From Azolla pinnata (lineage: Eukaryota > Streptophyta > Polypodiopsida > Salviniales > Salviniaceae), in NCBI GenBank assembly GCA_037176905.1, contig JBBBWG010011180.1, forward strand, positions 1-21,023: DNA of 21,023 nucleotides, written 5' to 3'. A model generated the notes under the pieces. The model had not been told where the DNA came from, ran no database searches, and worked only from the letters and a program-made list of their open reading frames with translations. This document shows, in pieces, positions 7,761 to 16,424 of this stretch. A program made the position numbers and the translations under genes. How positions within the stretch are numbered: position 1 is the first letter of the stretch; each line of letters begins with the position of its first letter.

Positions 7761-10700
7761 ATGGCCGGCCTGAAGATCAGCTCCTGTGGTAGTAGAAGAA
7801 GTAGCAGTAGTAGTACCAACAGCAGTAGACGTGGCAGCGCTGCAGATCATCATCACGTCCTGCAGCATCAGCTCGCCATAGCTGCCGTGAAGATCACCAT
7901 CATCATCATCATCATCAGTGCCACACAAATCATCACCACACTCTACTGGTGCTGTTCCACTAATTTGGGCATAAATGTTGTTGCAGCCCAGTCTTCTGCT
8001 GGATTTCCCTCCGCGAATGTCAACGCCACTAACTACTACGGCAATCTGTCCTACGGCAACAACAGCTACAGCTACCTGACCATCTACAGCAGCGGAGAGG
8101 TGAGCCAGTGCGTGAACAAGACGCTCCCGATTCTGCTCAGCAACAAGCAGCGCCTGTACGGGCGCCCGATCGGGATCGCCTCCGAGCATTACTACGGCCC
8201 CTACACCGTCTTTTTCCAGCTCTTCTTCGTTATCTCCGCCGACAATCTGTGCGCCAATGATGACGACCTCAGCCCTTACTACTACCTCAGCCTCGTCGCC
8301 TTGGACAGCTTCTCGGCCAGCAAGACGCCGAACCCCGAACGCGGGCAGGTCGTGTGGACGGCCAATCCCAACGCACCCGTGAGCAAGGACGCCTGCCTCC
8401 AGCTGCACGCCAACGGCAGCCTCCTGCTCCTCGATTCCAACAGGAACGTGGTGTGGGGGAGTGCAACATCCTCTTATAACTATACAAGTGGCGCTGCAGC
8501 TGCCCTGACGATCACCTACGAGGGCAACCTTCTCGTCCTCTCCGACAACCGAACGCAGCAGATTGTATGGCAATCGTATTCCCAGCCCAGGGACTCGCTC
8601 ATGGTGCTGCAGGCCCTTCCACCCGGAGCGAACCTCACGGCCCGCTACAGTGGTGCGTTCGGCGCCGCGGCCGCCGCCAATGTGTCGGCCTCCGCCAACT
8701 ACATGCTCACCGTGGCCGAGAATGGGACTCTGGTGCTGTATGTGGACATCGGGTACAATGCGATTAGTAACGCCACCAGGAGGAGCAGCTACAGATCTCC
8801 GTACTGGGTTTCGCCCAATGATGATGTAATCAATGGCAGTGGCAGCGGAGGAGGAGGAGGAGGGAATGCATCTGTGGCGCTGTGTTGGGTTTCCAACAAC
8901 AAAACCAGCCTTCAGTTGGCTGCTCTTCCGGTTGACAGGTATGTCATACTTAATCCTAGCCATTTAGGGTTAGGGTTCACACAGATAAATAGTCAATATT
9001 CATGTGTGTGAACCATTAGTTAACTCTACACTCCTATCTATACATGCTGCGATGCATTCTGATCCTTGCACTGCCTCCACCAGGCTGTCAAACGTCTCGA
9101 GTTTCCACCAAATCTCTCCCGACGCTTGCGCTGCGTTGCCTCCTTCACTCACGCAGATTACGTTGGTGAACATAGATGCAGGCAACAGCAGTAACGTCGG
9201 CAACGTCACGTTCGCCACGTTCGTGCGGCTGGAAGCCGACGGAGACCTCCATGCCTACACCGTCAACGACACTCGATACCCCGAAAGCACCGCCATCTGG
9301 AAGGAGTTCGGCAGCCTCTTCAATGGCAGCAGCGCTGCAGTTGCGCAGAGCCTCAACCCCTGCGGATTGCCCCTCTTCTGCGGCTTCTACGGCATATGCG
9401 ACGCACAGAAGCGAGCTTGCAGGGATAATTGCACATCCAATGGCACTTCTAGTGGAGTCTATCTCGAACCACGGTCTTCCTCCAACTCCAAGCTCGGCTG
9501 CAGATTCAAAAACTTTCCGAATGGTACTATACAATCAACCAGAGAACCCGACCCTGCTGCAGGTAATTGCACCATGGATCGCGAGCAATCCAATCATTCC
9601 CTGCAGACAGGATCGTCTGTCATATGGGGGGCCACCTACTTCTCCAATGCTTTCGTCCCGCCCGACCACACCAACGTAAGCAATGAAACCTGCTGGGAAA
9701 GCTGCTCCAACAACTGCTCCTGCACCGCCGCATTCTGGAGGTCACAGAACGACGGATCCTGTTTCCTCATCCATGGTCCTGTAGCCACCATCATCGTCAA
9801 CGACACTTCCGCCGAGAGTCTTCTCTCCAACATCGGATACTTGAAGTATACGCAGGTCCTGCAGCCTCCACGGAAGCAGTCACCACTGAGTGCAGTCATT
9901 GTATGGGTGAGCGTCCTCGTCCCTGCCGTGATCTTCGCCATGTTGGGCATCGTAGTGTGTTGGTTGTGCAGGAGGCGCGCAAAGAAGCAGGCGCGAGAAA
10001 GAGAGGCGGAAGACGCAGAGCTCAATCAGTCGCTCAAGGGCTCGAACCCGCGGCGCTTCACGTGGAAGGAGCTGCACGAGTTCACGTGCGGCTTCTCGGA
10101 CCGTCTCGGCGGCGGCGGCTTCGGGAGCGTGTTCCGGGGGGTGATGGAAGACGGCACGCCCATCGCCGTCAAGCGGCTCGATTCCGATGGTGGAGGCCAG
10201 GGGCAGCAGGGAAAGAAGGAGTTCCTGGCCGAGGTCTCAATTCTGAGTCGGACGCACCATCTGCACCTCGTGCGCCTCATCGGCTTCTGCGTCGAGGGAG
10301 CCACGCACAAGCTCCTCGTGTACGAGTACATGGAGAACGGGTCGCTCGATGCGTGGATCTTCCCCAGATCATCATCTTCAGCCGCCGGCGCCAAACGATC
10401 CGAATCTCCTAAATATTCGGAATCTGGTCAAGATTCGGGGCCACGGGTGCTGCCGTGGGAGCAGCGGTACGAGATCGCGCTGGGCACCGCGAGGGGGCTG
10501 GCGTACCTGCACGAGGAGTGCGAGGAGCGCGTGATCCACATGGACCTGAAGCCGCAGAACATCCTGCTGGACCCAGACTTCGTGGCGAAGATCTCGGACT
10601 TCGGGATATCACGGCGTGTGGTGCGCGGGGGACCTCAGGAGAGTGTAACGGTGACACGGCTGTGGGGGACGCCAGGCTACACTGCGCCCGAGTACCTGCA

Positions 10701-11373
10701 CGGCGACGTGACGGAGAAGTGCGACGTGTACAGCTTCGGGGTGGTGCTGCTGGAGATCGTGAGCGGGCGGCGTGAGAAGAACTGGAGGGCGCTGCTCAGG
10801 CGGAAGCTGGGAATGAGGGGCCAGAGCCCTCGTGGCGGCGGCCTCGCGGAGCTCGTCGACCCCCGGCTCATCGCCACCGATGTTTCCGGGCGCCGCATCA
10901 TGAAGCTGTGGTACGACGAGGAGCAAGTGATGAGGATGGTGGACGTGGCTGCGCTGTGCGTGCAGAAGCATCCCAAGCGCCGGCCGAGCATGATCGAGGT
11001 TGTGCAGATGCTGGAAGGGAACGCCGACGTGCTCATTGCTTTGATGCCAGCCTACTATATGGATGATGATTGGGAGATGGAGCTCCTCCCCAGTCGCATG
11101 GACAAGACGACGAGGAGGATCAGTGGCGCCGATGCAGCTGCTGCTCAGGACAGGCAGCGGCAGAGGCCACCTGCGCCAGATCAATATTACGGGACATGGA
11201 GCTCGTCATCGTTCTTCAGCTCTGACAGAAACTCCTCCGCTGCTTCCACGTCGACCTTCAACGCCAACACCAGCATGATGAGGAAGCCGGCCGATTCCTA
11301 TGATGAGGAAACCTCGTTGCTGAATCCCTACATGCACAAGGAAAATCTCTGGAGCTCCGAGCGGCCCATGTAA
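7761..11373 (+). CDS. G-type lectin S-receptor-like Ser/Thr kinase, copy A (two exons)
   Basis: Exons 7761-8938 and 9084-11373 join in frame to 1155 residues. Order: Ser/His-rich N terminus (1-38), hydrophobic signal or anchor (39-76), bulb-type lectin domain (about 150-285), EGF-like Cys cluster (484-509, NPCGLPLFCGFYGIC), PAN-like Cys cluster (594-625), transmembrane helix (662-688) with RRR stop-transfer, and kinase (734-1035). The kinase has the Gly loop LGGGGFGSV, Lys756 in [11 protein letters not shown] (878-885), DFG at 898 and APE ending at 929; the Met before Asp880 makes it a non-RD kinase. I count 28 N-glycosylation sequons outside the cell. The tail is Ser-rich. The family senses extracellular cues, often in defence or self-recognition; this ligand is unknown. 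The start is the only in-frame ATG before the lectin domain, 12 bases after an in-frame TGA; short upstream ATGs lie at 7737-7747. Confidence 0.92.
8939..9083 (+). other. Predicted 145-bp intron of copy A
   Basis: The donor is GACAG|GTATGT and the acceptor CTGCCTCCACCAG|GCTG, behind a pyrimidine-rich tract. It is a phase-2 intron: AG plus G restores an Arg codon and links LPVDR to LSNVSSF. The donor is conserved in relic 5 (11897) and the acceptor in relic 1 (3563). It carries a telomere-like TTTAGGGTTAGGGTT at 8963-8977. Without splicing, the lectin and kinase halves would be in different frames. Confidence 0.85.
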
Positions 11374-11490
11374 AGGAGGCGGCGGCGCTGCTGGCAACGC
11401 CAGCACCACTGCACAAATCAGCCTTGAACCCGCCAACGATTCCGATCGCCAACTCATGGTATCGCATGGAGCGCATGGACCTGCAGCTTT

Positions 11491-11546
11491 GGCGCATACC
11501 TCTAACTCTGCAGCTTCTGGCGCATACCTCTAACTCTGCAGCTTTT
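11491..11546. repeat. 28-bp direct tandem repeat in 3' flank of copy A
   Basis: Two units (11491-11518 and 11519-11546), each starting GGCGCATACCTCTAAC, differ at one base. They lie about 120 bp after the stop codon, probably in the 3' UTR. No strong AATAAA signal is nearby; AATAAG occurs near 11581. Confidence 0.85.
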
Positions 11547-11864
11547 GATCCGTAGCTCTGATTCTGTACTATTGATCACAAATAAGGTCCATTCATACCC
11601 ATTATAAGCTGCGTAGGAATCTTGGTGCATTAATCAATTTCGTGTATCATACATACTTAGCTGTAAATAGCCCACCTTGTACTCAAATCAACTTACACTT
11701 ACAATACAGATCTTGTGGTCATTGTGTGATACTACTTTCCTTGACTCTACTAGTCTCACAGTCTATCTTGCTTAAGTATCTTTATAGTCCTAATTCATAC
11801 GCATCATACACAGGTTTGATGTAATATAAGTTACGAGCTGCATCAGAACTGTTGGATGAACCCC

Positions 11865-12090
11865 AAACCTAAACGGCTAGGAAGTTATATGACATACCTG
11901 TGAGCTGGAAGAGGAGCCAACTGAAGGCTGCTTTTGTTGTCGGAAACCCAACACCAACGGCAAAGACCCAGCTCAATTCAGATCGGCCATCAATTCATTC
12001 ATTCAATTCATCCATTCATGTTGTACCACCACCATGACATCTAAGTTTGGAGGCTGGATCAAATCATAGGTTCCACTTTGCAGGCTTTGT
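11865..12090 (-). pseudogene. G-lectin receptor kinase relic 5 (leader + exon 1 end)
   Basis: On the minus strand, 12085-11970 matches the 5' leader and start of copy A (AAGCCTGCAAAG, then AATGAATGAATTGATGGCC), with the ATG at 11990-11988 followed three codons later by a stop. It is then joined to the 3' end of exon 1 (11965-11898: TTGGGTTTCCGACAACAAAA, CAGCCTTCAGTTGGCT) and continues through an intact donor, CAG|GTATGTCAT, into intron sequence. The whole lectin domain between is deleted. It supports the ATGGCC start and the donor used for copy A. Confidence 0.75.
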
Positions 12091-12270
12091 AAAAGAGTCG
12101 CATGCTTTCATGTTTATCATTCAAAATGTTATCGAGATTAACTTTATAATCTCCCCATCACTCAGTATGCGCAACTCGCTTGGTTTTCAACATAAATGGG
12201 AAGGGTTTGCGGAAACTTCAACTGTTCGGTAGTCTCTCAACCTAACAGACCGTCATACAACAATACACAT

Positions 12271-12425
12271 TTTAAAGCTTTAAACTTTATATGAGATGAA
12301 GTAATTGGTCCATTTGATACATGGACGTAAAACAAATCACGTTTAAAGCTTTAAACTATGTACAAAAGGAAGTTGTCTTAAGGGAGTCATCGAAAGCTTA
12401 GTCTTGCTCTCGATCTACATAATCT
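12271..12425 (+). repeat. Dispersed repeat with paired palindromes, copy 2
   Basis: This matches 4484-4645. It has two perfect palindromes, TTTAAAGCTTTAAA at 12271-12284 and GTTTAAAGCTTTAAAC at 12341-12356, and the shared ATGAGATGAAGTAATTGG between them. Compared with copy 1, the central palindrome is shorter by one base on each side yet stays symmetric. Confidence 0.65.
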
Positions 12426-12599
12426 TGTTTGTCATCGATCTTACCCTAGAAAAACATGCATAATTCCTTAACTAATTAACAAATTGTGGATGATCAGCAC
12501 ACAACGAATCGATGCATTAACAGTGGAACTTGGCCACTTCCGACGAATCGCCCCAAGCTTTGTAAAGAATAACCGTGGACAACGAGCTTGATCAAATTC

Positions 12600-12930
12600 T
12601 GAATCATACAATTATGATTCAGATAGTTTTGGGGCAGCAGAAGATTTGCGGAGGATCCATGCATCGCGAGAGACCCGTTCTCTTGCACTAGCGAGGATGC
12701 TCAGCGATGCGGCCATTGCAATCAATTTGCCCCGGGGCTGATTCATATCTTGCAGGACCTATGTACACTTCAAGTATAAGCCGTAAGAGAAATATGCGCA
12801 ATCCTCTGGTCCAGATCTGATTTGGTGGAATTAACGTCAAACGTTTCGCAGCCCGCAAGGAGTGCATGAGAGAATGCATTGATCAGACGCATCGGCTGGA
12901 AGAGTAGCCAACTAAAGGCTGTATAATCAA
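12600..12930 (-). pseudogene. G-lectin receptor kinase relic 2, multiply deleted
   Basis: Four pieces of copy A follow each other on the minus strand: exon 1 end (12922-12894), intron end plus exon 2 start (12890-12785, boundary at 12852, acceptor AG changed to GG), the juxtamembrane region (12780-12715, matching 9845-9905) and the kinase hinge (12705-12610, ENGSL then KLSES-like). Everything between is lost, including the EGF, PAN and transmembrane parts and the ATP-binding lobe. The upstream block at 13119-13166 belongs to it. It cannot make a receptor. Confidence 0.8.
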
Positions 12931-13118
12931 TCAACCGATCTATTAATCACCCTCGTAACTTATTGATTTCCATCCTCATCATGACCCTATTATTAAATTA
13001 GTTTGTTCGATGCAAAATGCGATCATTGTTTTGTGAAAGCTTGGTTTGTAGCGTGTAGACTTGTGGCATAATATTTTTTCGATTTCATTGAACAGATTAC
13101 TTGTTTGCGAAACAGACA

Positions 13119-13166
13119 GAAATGGTGGGCCCTTCTCTCCATGAATCCAATGACAAGGATTTTATT
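13119..13166 (-). other. Upstream block of relic 2
   Basis: The minus strand reads AAATCCTTGTCATTGGATTC, ATGGAGAGAAGG, GCCCACCATTTCT, matching the shared block upstream of copies A and B and relic 1. Sequence between it and relic 2 (12930-13118) is not alignable by eye. Confidence 0.6.
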
Positions 13167-13179
13167 TTCTTTTAAACAA

Positions 13180-14140
13180 TAGAATATCTTGTCATTGGTT
13201 GTTGAAAAGAACACTTGAAAACCTACAACACACCTTTGAATGGCCACCTCAAATATACAACACCCATGTAGATTATGCCCACCGTCATTTCCATTTTGTT
13301 GTTAGAAGGCCCGACACCCCATTTTTAAATCTCTGGTTAGATCGCATCTGTTATCTTCCATTCATTGAAATCATCATGGATTTATGGGATCAGGAGGATC
13401 TGATCTTCTGCCTGAAAGCTCAATTTGTCATTATCATAAGTGAATCAATGTAACTGAAAAGAAACAAAAGAAATTCTTGAACTATTAGATTTATTTTAGA
13501 TAGGGTAAGAGGCTCATCGAATAACATTTTAACCCTTTCGAATGGAATTCACTACCCCCCTTTACTTGAGGAAGTGTTTAAAATATATCTTAACTTACAA
13601 CTTGATGGTGTGAAACCTATGAGTTGGGAAGGCATCGTTGCTATTTAGTAATGGCGTTACAAAAAACAATTAGGATATATTTGTGCTATAAGAAATTAGG
13701 CGACCAAGTTTGGGGTCATGGAGTTGTTAGAGATGTGCTCTTAGATCAATCGGGTCAAGCCCACTCGACTTGGTTGCTGGACGGACGCCTAAGCTCTTTG
13801 ATGAGAATCATGAGATTGTCCAGCAGTTACGGAGAAATAGTGATCAAGAAGAATGGAATACAGTTCTTGCTGTTGGATTCCAGGAGGATTTCATTGCGCT
13901 CCACATGGTCGCCGGGAACTATTGAATGATGTGAAGGAAGAAGCAATTGCAAATTATGGGCCAACACTAATTCTTTAAACCACGAATTAACTAATTATGT
14001 GGCTGGCATCATACAACGTGGCTGCTAATTCCTCAACTCATTAGCAATGGCAGCTGATCTGTATTGGACCAATCAAGCTCATGATCAAACACCATTGGAT
14101 TTCGTGAAATTGTGTAATTAATGCACAAGAATTGTACACA
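13180..14140. other. Unrecognised segment with coding-like stretch
   Basis: No gene is identified. 13680-13920 on the plus strand is GC-richer than its surroundings. One frame reads GDQVWGHGVVRDVLLDQSG; another, after a shift, reads LFDENHEIVQQLRRNSDQEE and then VGFQEDFIALH. The look is that of a decayed protein-coding sequence with at least one frameshift, possibly retroelement-derived. 13930-14140 shows nothing recognisable. Confidence 0.4.
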
Positions 14141-14149
14141 GGTTTTGTG

Positions 14150-14562
14150 CAGGAGCAGGATGTTCTGTGGCTTTAGGTCCATGTGGATCACACGCTCCTC
14201 ACACTCCTCGTGCAGGTACGCGAGCCCCCTCGCGGTGCCCAGCGCAATCTTGTAACATTGCTCCCACGGCAGTGCCAGCGGCACTAAATATTGATCAGAT
14301 TCCAAATAATTAGGAGATTCGAATCGTTTGCCACCGCCGCCAAGGTAGTCCGAGAAGCTGCATGTGAACTCGTGCAGCTCCTTCCACGTGAAGCGCCGCG
14401 GCTTCGAGCCCATGGGTGACAAATTGAGGAGCGCGTCTTCCGTCTCTCTTTCTCGCGCCGACTTCTTCGCATGCCTCTTACAGACAAATTGTGCAATGAC
14501 TGCAATCAGTTTGCCCGGTGGCGGCTGCTTCGTTGGAGATTACAAGACCTGCGTATATTGTG
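14150..14562 (-). pseudogene. G-lectin receptor kinase relic 3, kinase part
   Basis: Minus-strand sequence matches copy A from the segment before the membrane helix (TATACGCAGGTC, 14560) through [15 protein letters not shown] and LGGGG, then jumps to [13 protein letters not shown] and on through [20 protein letters not shown] to [10 protein letters not shown], where homology stops near 14155. The jump at about 14331 is an in-frame loss of 91 residues holding the ATP-binding Lys. The membrane helix is also deleted and a TAA lies nearby. The ectodomain part is at 15235-15545, separated by inserted repeats. Confidence 0.88.
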
Positions 14563-14574
14563 AAAACATGAGGT

Positions 14575-14650
14575 ATCATACATGTACAAGGTAAGATTTG
14601 AACCTTGTACCTCCATATTATTAAATCAAGAGGTTTCCATTGCACTACTG
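14575..14650 (-). mobile_element. tRNA-derived SINE-like head (A and B boxes)
   Basis: On the minus strand TAGTGCAATGG (14647-14637) fits the Pol III A-box consensus TRGYNNANNGG. GGTTCAAATCT (14604-14594) fits the B-box core GWTCRANNC. The boxes are 32 nt apart, as in tRNAs. The cloverleaf pairs poorly, so it is a SINE head or tRNA fossil, not a tRNA gene. A perfect 9-bp inverted repeat, GTACAAGGT/ACCTTGTAC (14584-14592, 14602-14610), overlaps the B box. It inserted inside relic 3. Confidence 0.45.
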
Positions 14651-14729
14651 TCTCATGAGTAAATTAAAAGCATTTTCCACATATCATCGAAGCCCATCCA
14701 TGAGCATTTCATACAAGGGAAACATGCAT

Positions 14730-14873
14730 GCACGACTAGTGTGCATGCACGCATGCACAACTAGCATGCATGCACAAATAGCCTACATGAACAAATAGTT
14801 TACATACACAAATAACCTACATACACAAATAGCCTACATACACGAATAGCCTACAGGCACAAATAACATGCAT
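14730..14873. repeat. 17-bp tandem repeat, about eight units
   Basis: Units of the form GCACAAATAGCCTACAT lie at 14755, 14772, 14789, 14806, 14823, 14840 and 14857, with a further unit at 14730 and an 8-bp interruption at 14747-14754. They precede a TATA box and look like the U3 array of an LTR. Confidence 0.85.
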
Positions 14874-14879
14874 ACAATA

Positions 14880-15112
14880 CGTATATAGCTTCACTACAGC
14901 TATATAAACAAGGGAGCGGAAGCCCTGTGGATCATATACGATCTCATGAACTCGGTATCAACTCATCATCTCATAATCTTATGAACTCGGTATCAGCTCA
15001 TCATCTCATCATCTCGGGAACTCTGTATCATCCCATCATCTCGGAATTCATTAATCTAGAAGATTATCATCGCATCATTATTATTCTTTCTAAATATATT
15101 TTTGAAGTTCAA
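14880..15112 (+). mobile_element. LTR-like insertion with TATA box and 35-bp tandem repeats
   Basis: TATATAAA at 14901-14908 is followed by about three imperfect 35-bp units beginning CTCATGAACTCGGTATCA (14942-15043). With the 17-bp array in front, this resembles a plant solo LTR on the plus strand inserted in relic 3. The borders are uncertain; a TGT start near 14649 and an ACA end near 15112 are possible. No coding part of an element is attached. Confidence 0.35.
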
Positions 15113-15234
15113 CATCCAAGCCATTGTTGTTGCTCCTAATCTTGCTTCCTTCCTTTCCAATCCCTTCCTCTCCTCGTCAAAGACCCCAGTGGTCATCACT
15201 CGCGCAAAGATTCGGCGTCGTACGGCACGACATC

Positions 15235-15545
15235 ACGAGTTCCAGAATGCGGTAGTGCAGGCGCAGTTGGTGGACCAATTTTCCCAACAAGTTTCATCGC
15301 TGACATTGGCCTAGTCTGGCTGGATGAAAGCATTGGAGAAGTAGGTAGCCCCCCATGTGACGAAGAAGTTTGTCTACGACCGGCAGCTCCTTGCAGGGAA
15401 TGATGGCGATCCATGGTGCTGCAATCACCTGTAGCAGGATCGGGTTCTCTGGTTGATTGTCTAAAATCATTCGTAACGTTCTTGAATGTGCAGCCGAGCT
15501 TGGGGTTGGAGGAATCCCTTGGCCGAAGAGGGATTCGAACAATAG
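15235..15545 (-). pseudogene. G-lectin receptor kinase relic 3, ectodomain part
   Basis: Minus-strand sequence from 15540 to about 15240 matches the segment of copy A at 9465-9745: SSNPKLGC, then STREPDPATGDC, and the start of the PAN-like Cys cluster. Small indels shift the frame, so the open frame now used (about 85 codons from the ATG at 15557) is a different one and encodes no receptor domain. It is preceded by a TATA and telobox leader not present in copy A. Confidence 0.85.
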
Positions 15546-15554
15546 TATCGCTGC

Positions 15555-15822
15555 CATTGAATCAAAAGGCTTAAAAGAAGAGAAATTAGGGTTCAAAAAA
15601 GAGATGAGGAAAGATTGAGATTAGCAGAGAGATTAGGGTTTAGAATAGACTAGGGTTAGAAGAGAGATGAAAATTTGAAGAAATTAGGAATAGATGAGAA
15701 TTAGAAGATATTTAGGGTTTACTGATCGAGTATTTAGGTTTTTGAAATAAATACTAAGGTTATAGCAATGCATATAGGACTTGTTCTCCTCTCTCCTCCC
15801 ATAACTTTGCTCCTTTTATACG
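15555..15822 (-). promoter_or_regulatory. TATA box and telobox-rich leader joined to relic 3
   Basis: On the minus strand TATAAAAG (15820-15813) is followed by a leader with four AACCCTA motifs (15711-15720, 15650-15657, 15632-15641, 15586-15593), two of them exact AAACCCTAA teloboxes, in a CT-rich context. An ATG comes at 15557. Teloboxes with a TATA box mark promoters of plant growth-related and translation genes. The source gene is not recognised. Whether it is active is unknown. Confidence 0.5.
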
Positions 15823-15841
15823 TAGTGGAGTGGGTCGCCAA

Positions 15842-16170
15842 AGTAAAAGCATGGAAAAAAATAGCTTGAGTAGAAAAAAGTTAAGAAAAAAAAGTTAAGA
15901 GGGGTCTAGCTTCAGACCTATACTTTTAAAATAATATAACTTATTCACTATATCACTTGGTTTTTAATCATTTTATTTTCTTTTTATCTATCTTATTGTA
16001 TTATAGAATATTTATTCTTTGCTCTTAGAGTATGACCCTTATACTTTAAGACAACGCGCTCCCCCATGTAGTTACTATTGCTACAGCCCATCCTGCTTAG
16101 TACACCGTAGCCATGCTTGTAGCCTATTTGACTACAAATGTAACATCTAATCATCTAATAGTTTGTTCTT
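15842..16170. other. AT-rich spacer, nothing recognised
   Basis: AT-rich sequence with homopolymer A and T runs. No reading frame, RNA or repeat is convincing here. Confidence 0.5.
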
Positions 16171-16177
16171 GCTCTTT

Positions 16178-16420
16178 TCATGTGTTTTTTTTTTTCAACA
16201 CGAACCATTCATTGCAACTTGAAAAAGACGGTGGGAACTCCCTCGTGCATATGGCCATTGTAAACATGTCATATTGTTCCACCAAACCTCTAAGACAGAT
16301 TTGCACAATTTTGTCCTTGTCTACAATCAGTTCGATGGATCTAAACACATCATAGATCTCCTTTATTCTAGAGGCATACTTCGACGCCATCATGTTCTAC
16401 TAGCGGAGATTTTTCAACAC
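16178..16420 (-). mobile_element. Copia gag fragment (UBN2-like)
   Basis: The minus-strand frame reads KYASRIKEIYDVFRSIELIV, DKDKIVQICLRGLVEQYDMF, then AICTREFPPSF. This is the distal UBN2 gag motif of copia elements (IVQICLRGL, then EQYD, then ICTRE-PPS). It faces opposite to the reverse transcriptase/RNase H relic that follows immediately, so the two come from different insertions. Confidence 0.85.
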
Positions 16421-16424
16421 CTGG

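Noticed and set aside
7554..8963. A 469-codon open frame antisense to exon 1 of copy A, with a 278-codon counterpart antisense to copy B (20128-20964)
   Set aside because: Both are shadows of the GC-rich lectin exon. Their products are low in recognisable features and the sense frame has clear domains.
9176..11184. Several open frames of 60-190 codons overlapping exon 2 on both strands
   Set aside because: They lie in other frames of the kinase exon, are rich in Arg, Pro and Ala as expected from GC-rich shadows, and have no domain.
14594..14650. Complete tRNA gene on the minus strand
   Set aside because: The A and B boxes fit, but the T stem has two mismatches and the other stems do not pair, so only a SINE-like or fossil call is made.
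14730..14873. CRISPR-like regular repeats
   Set aside because: Units are directly tandem at 17 bp without spacers, and the DNA is plant nuclear.
15515..15545. TTCGAATCCCTCTTCGGCC on the minus strand looks like the T arm of a tRNA
   Set aside because: No acceptor stem, D arm or anticodon arm fits the sequence before it; it coincides with the lectin-kinase relic border.
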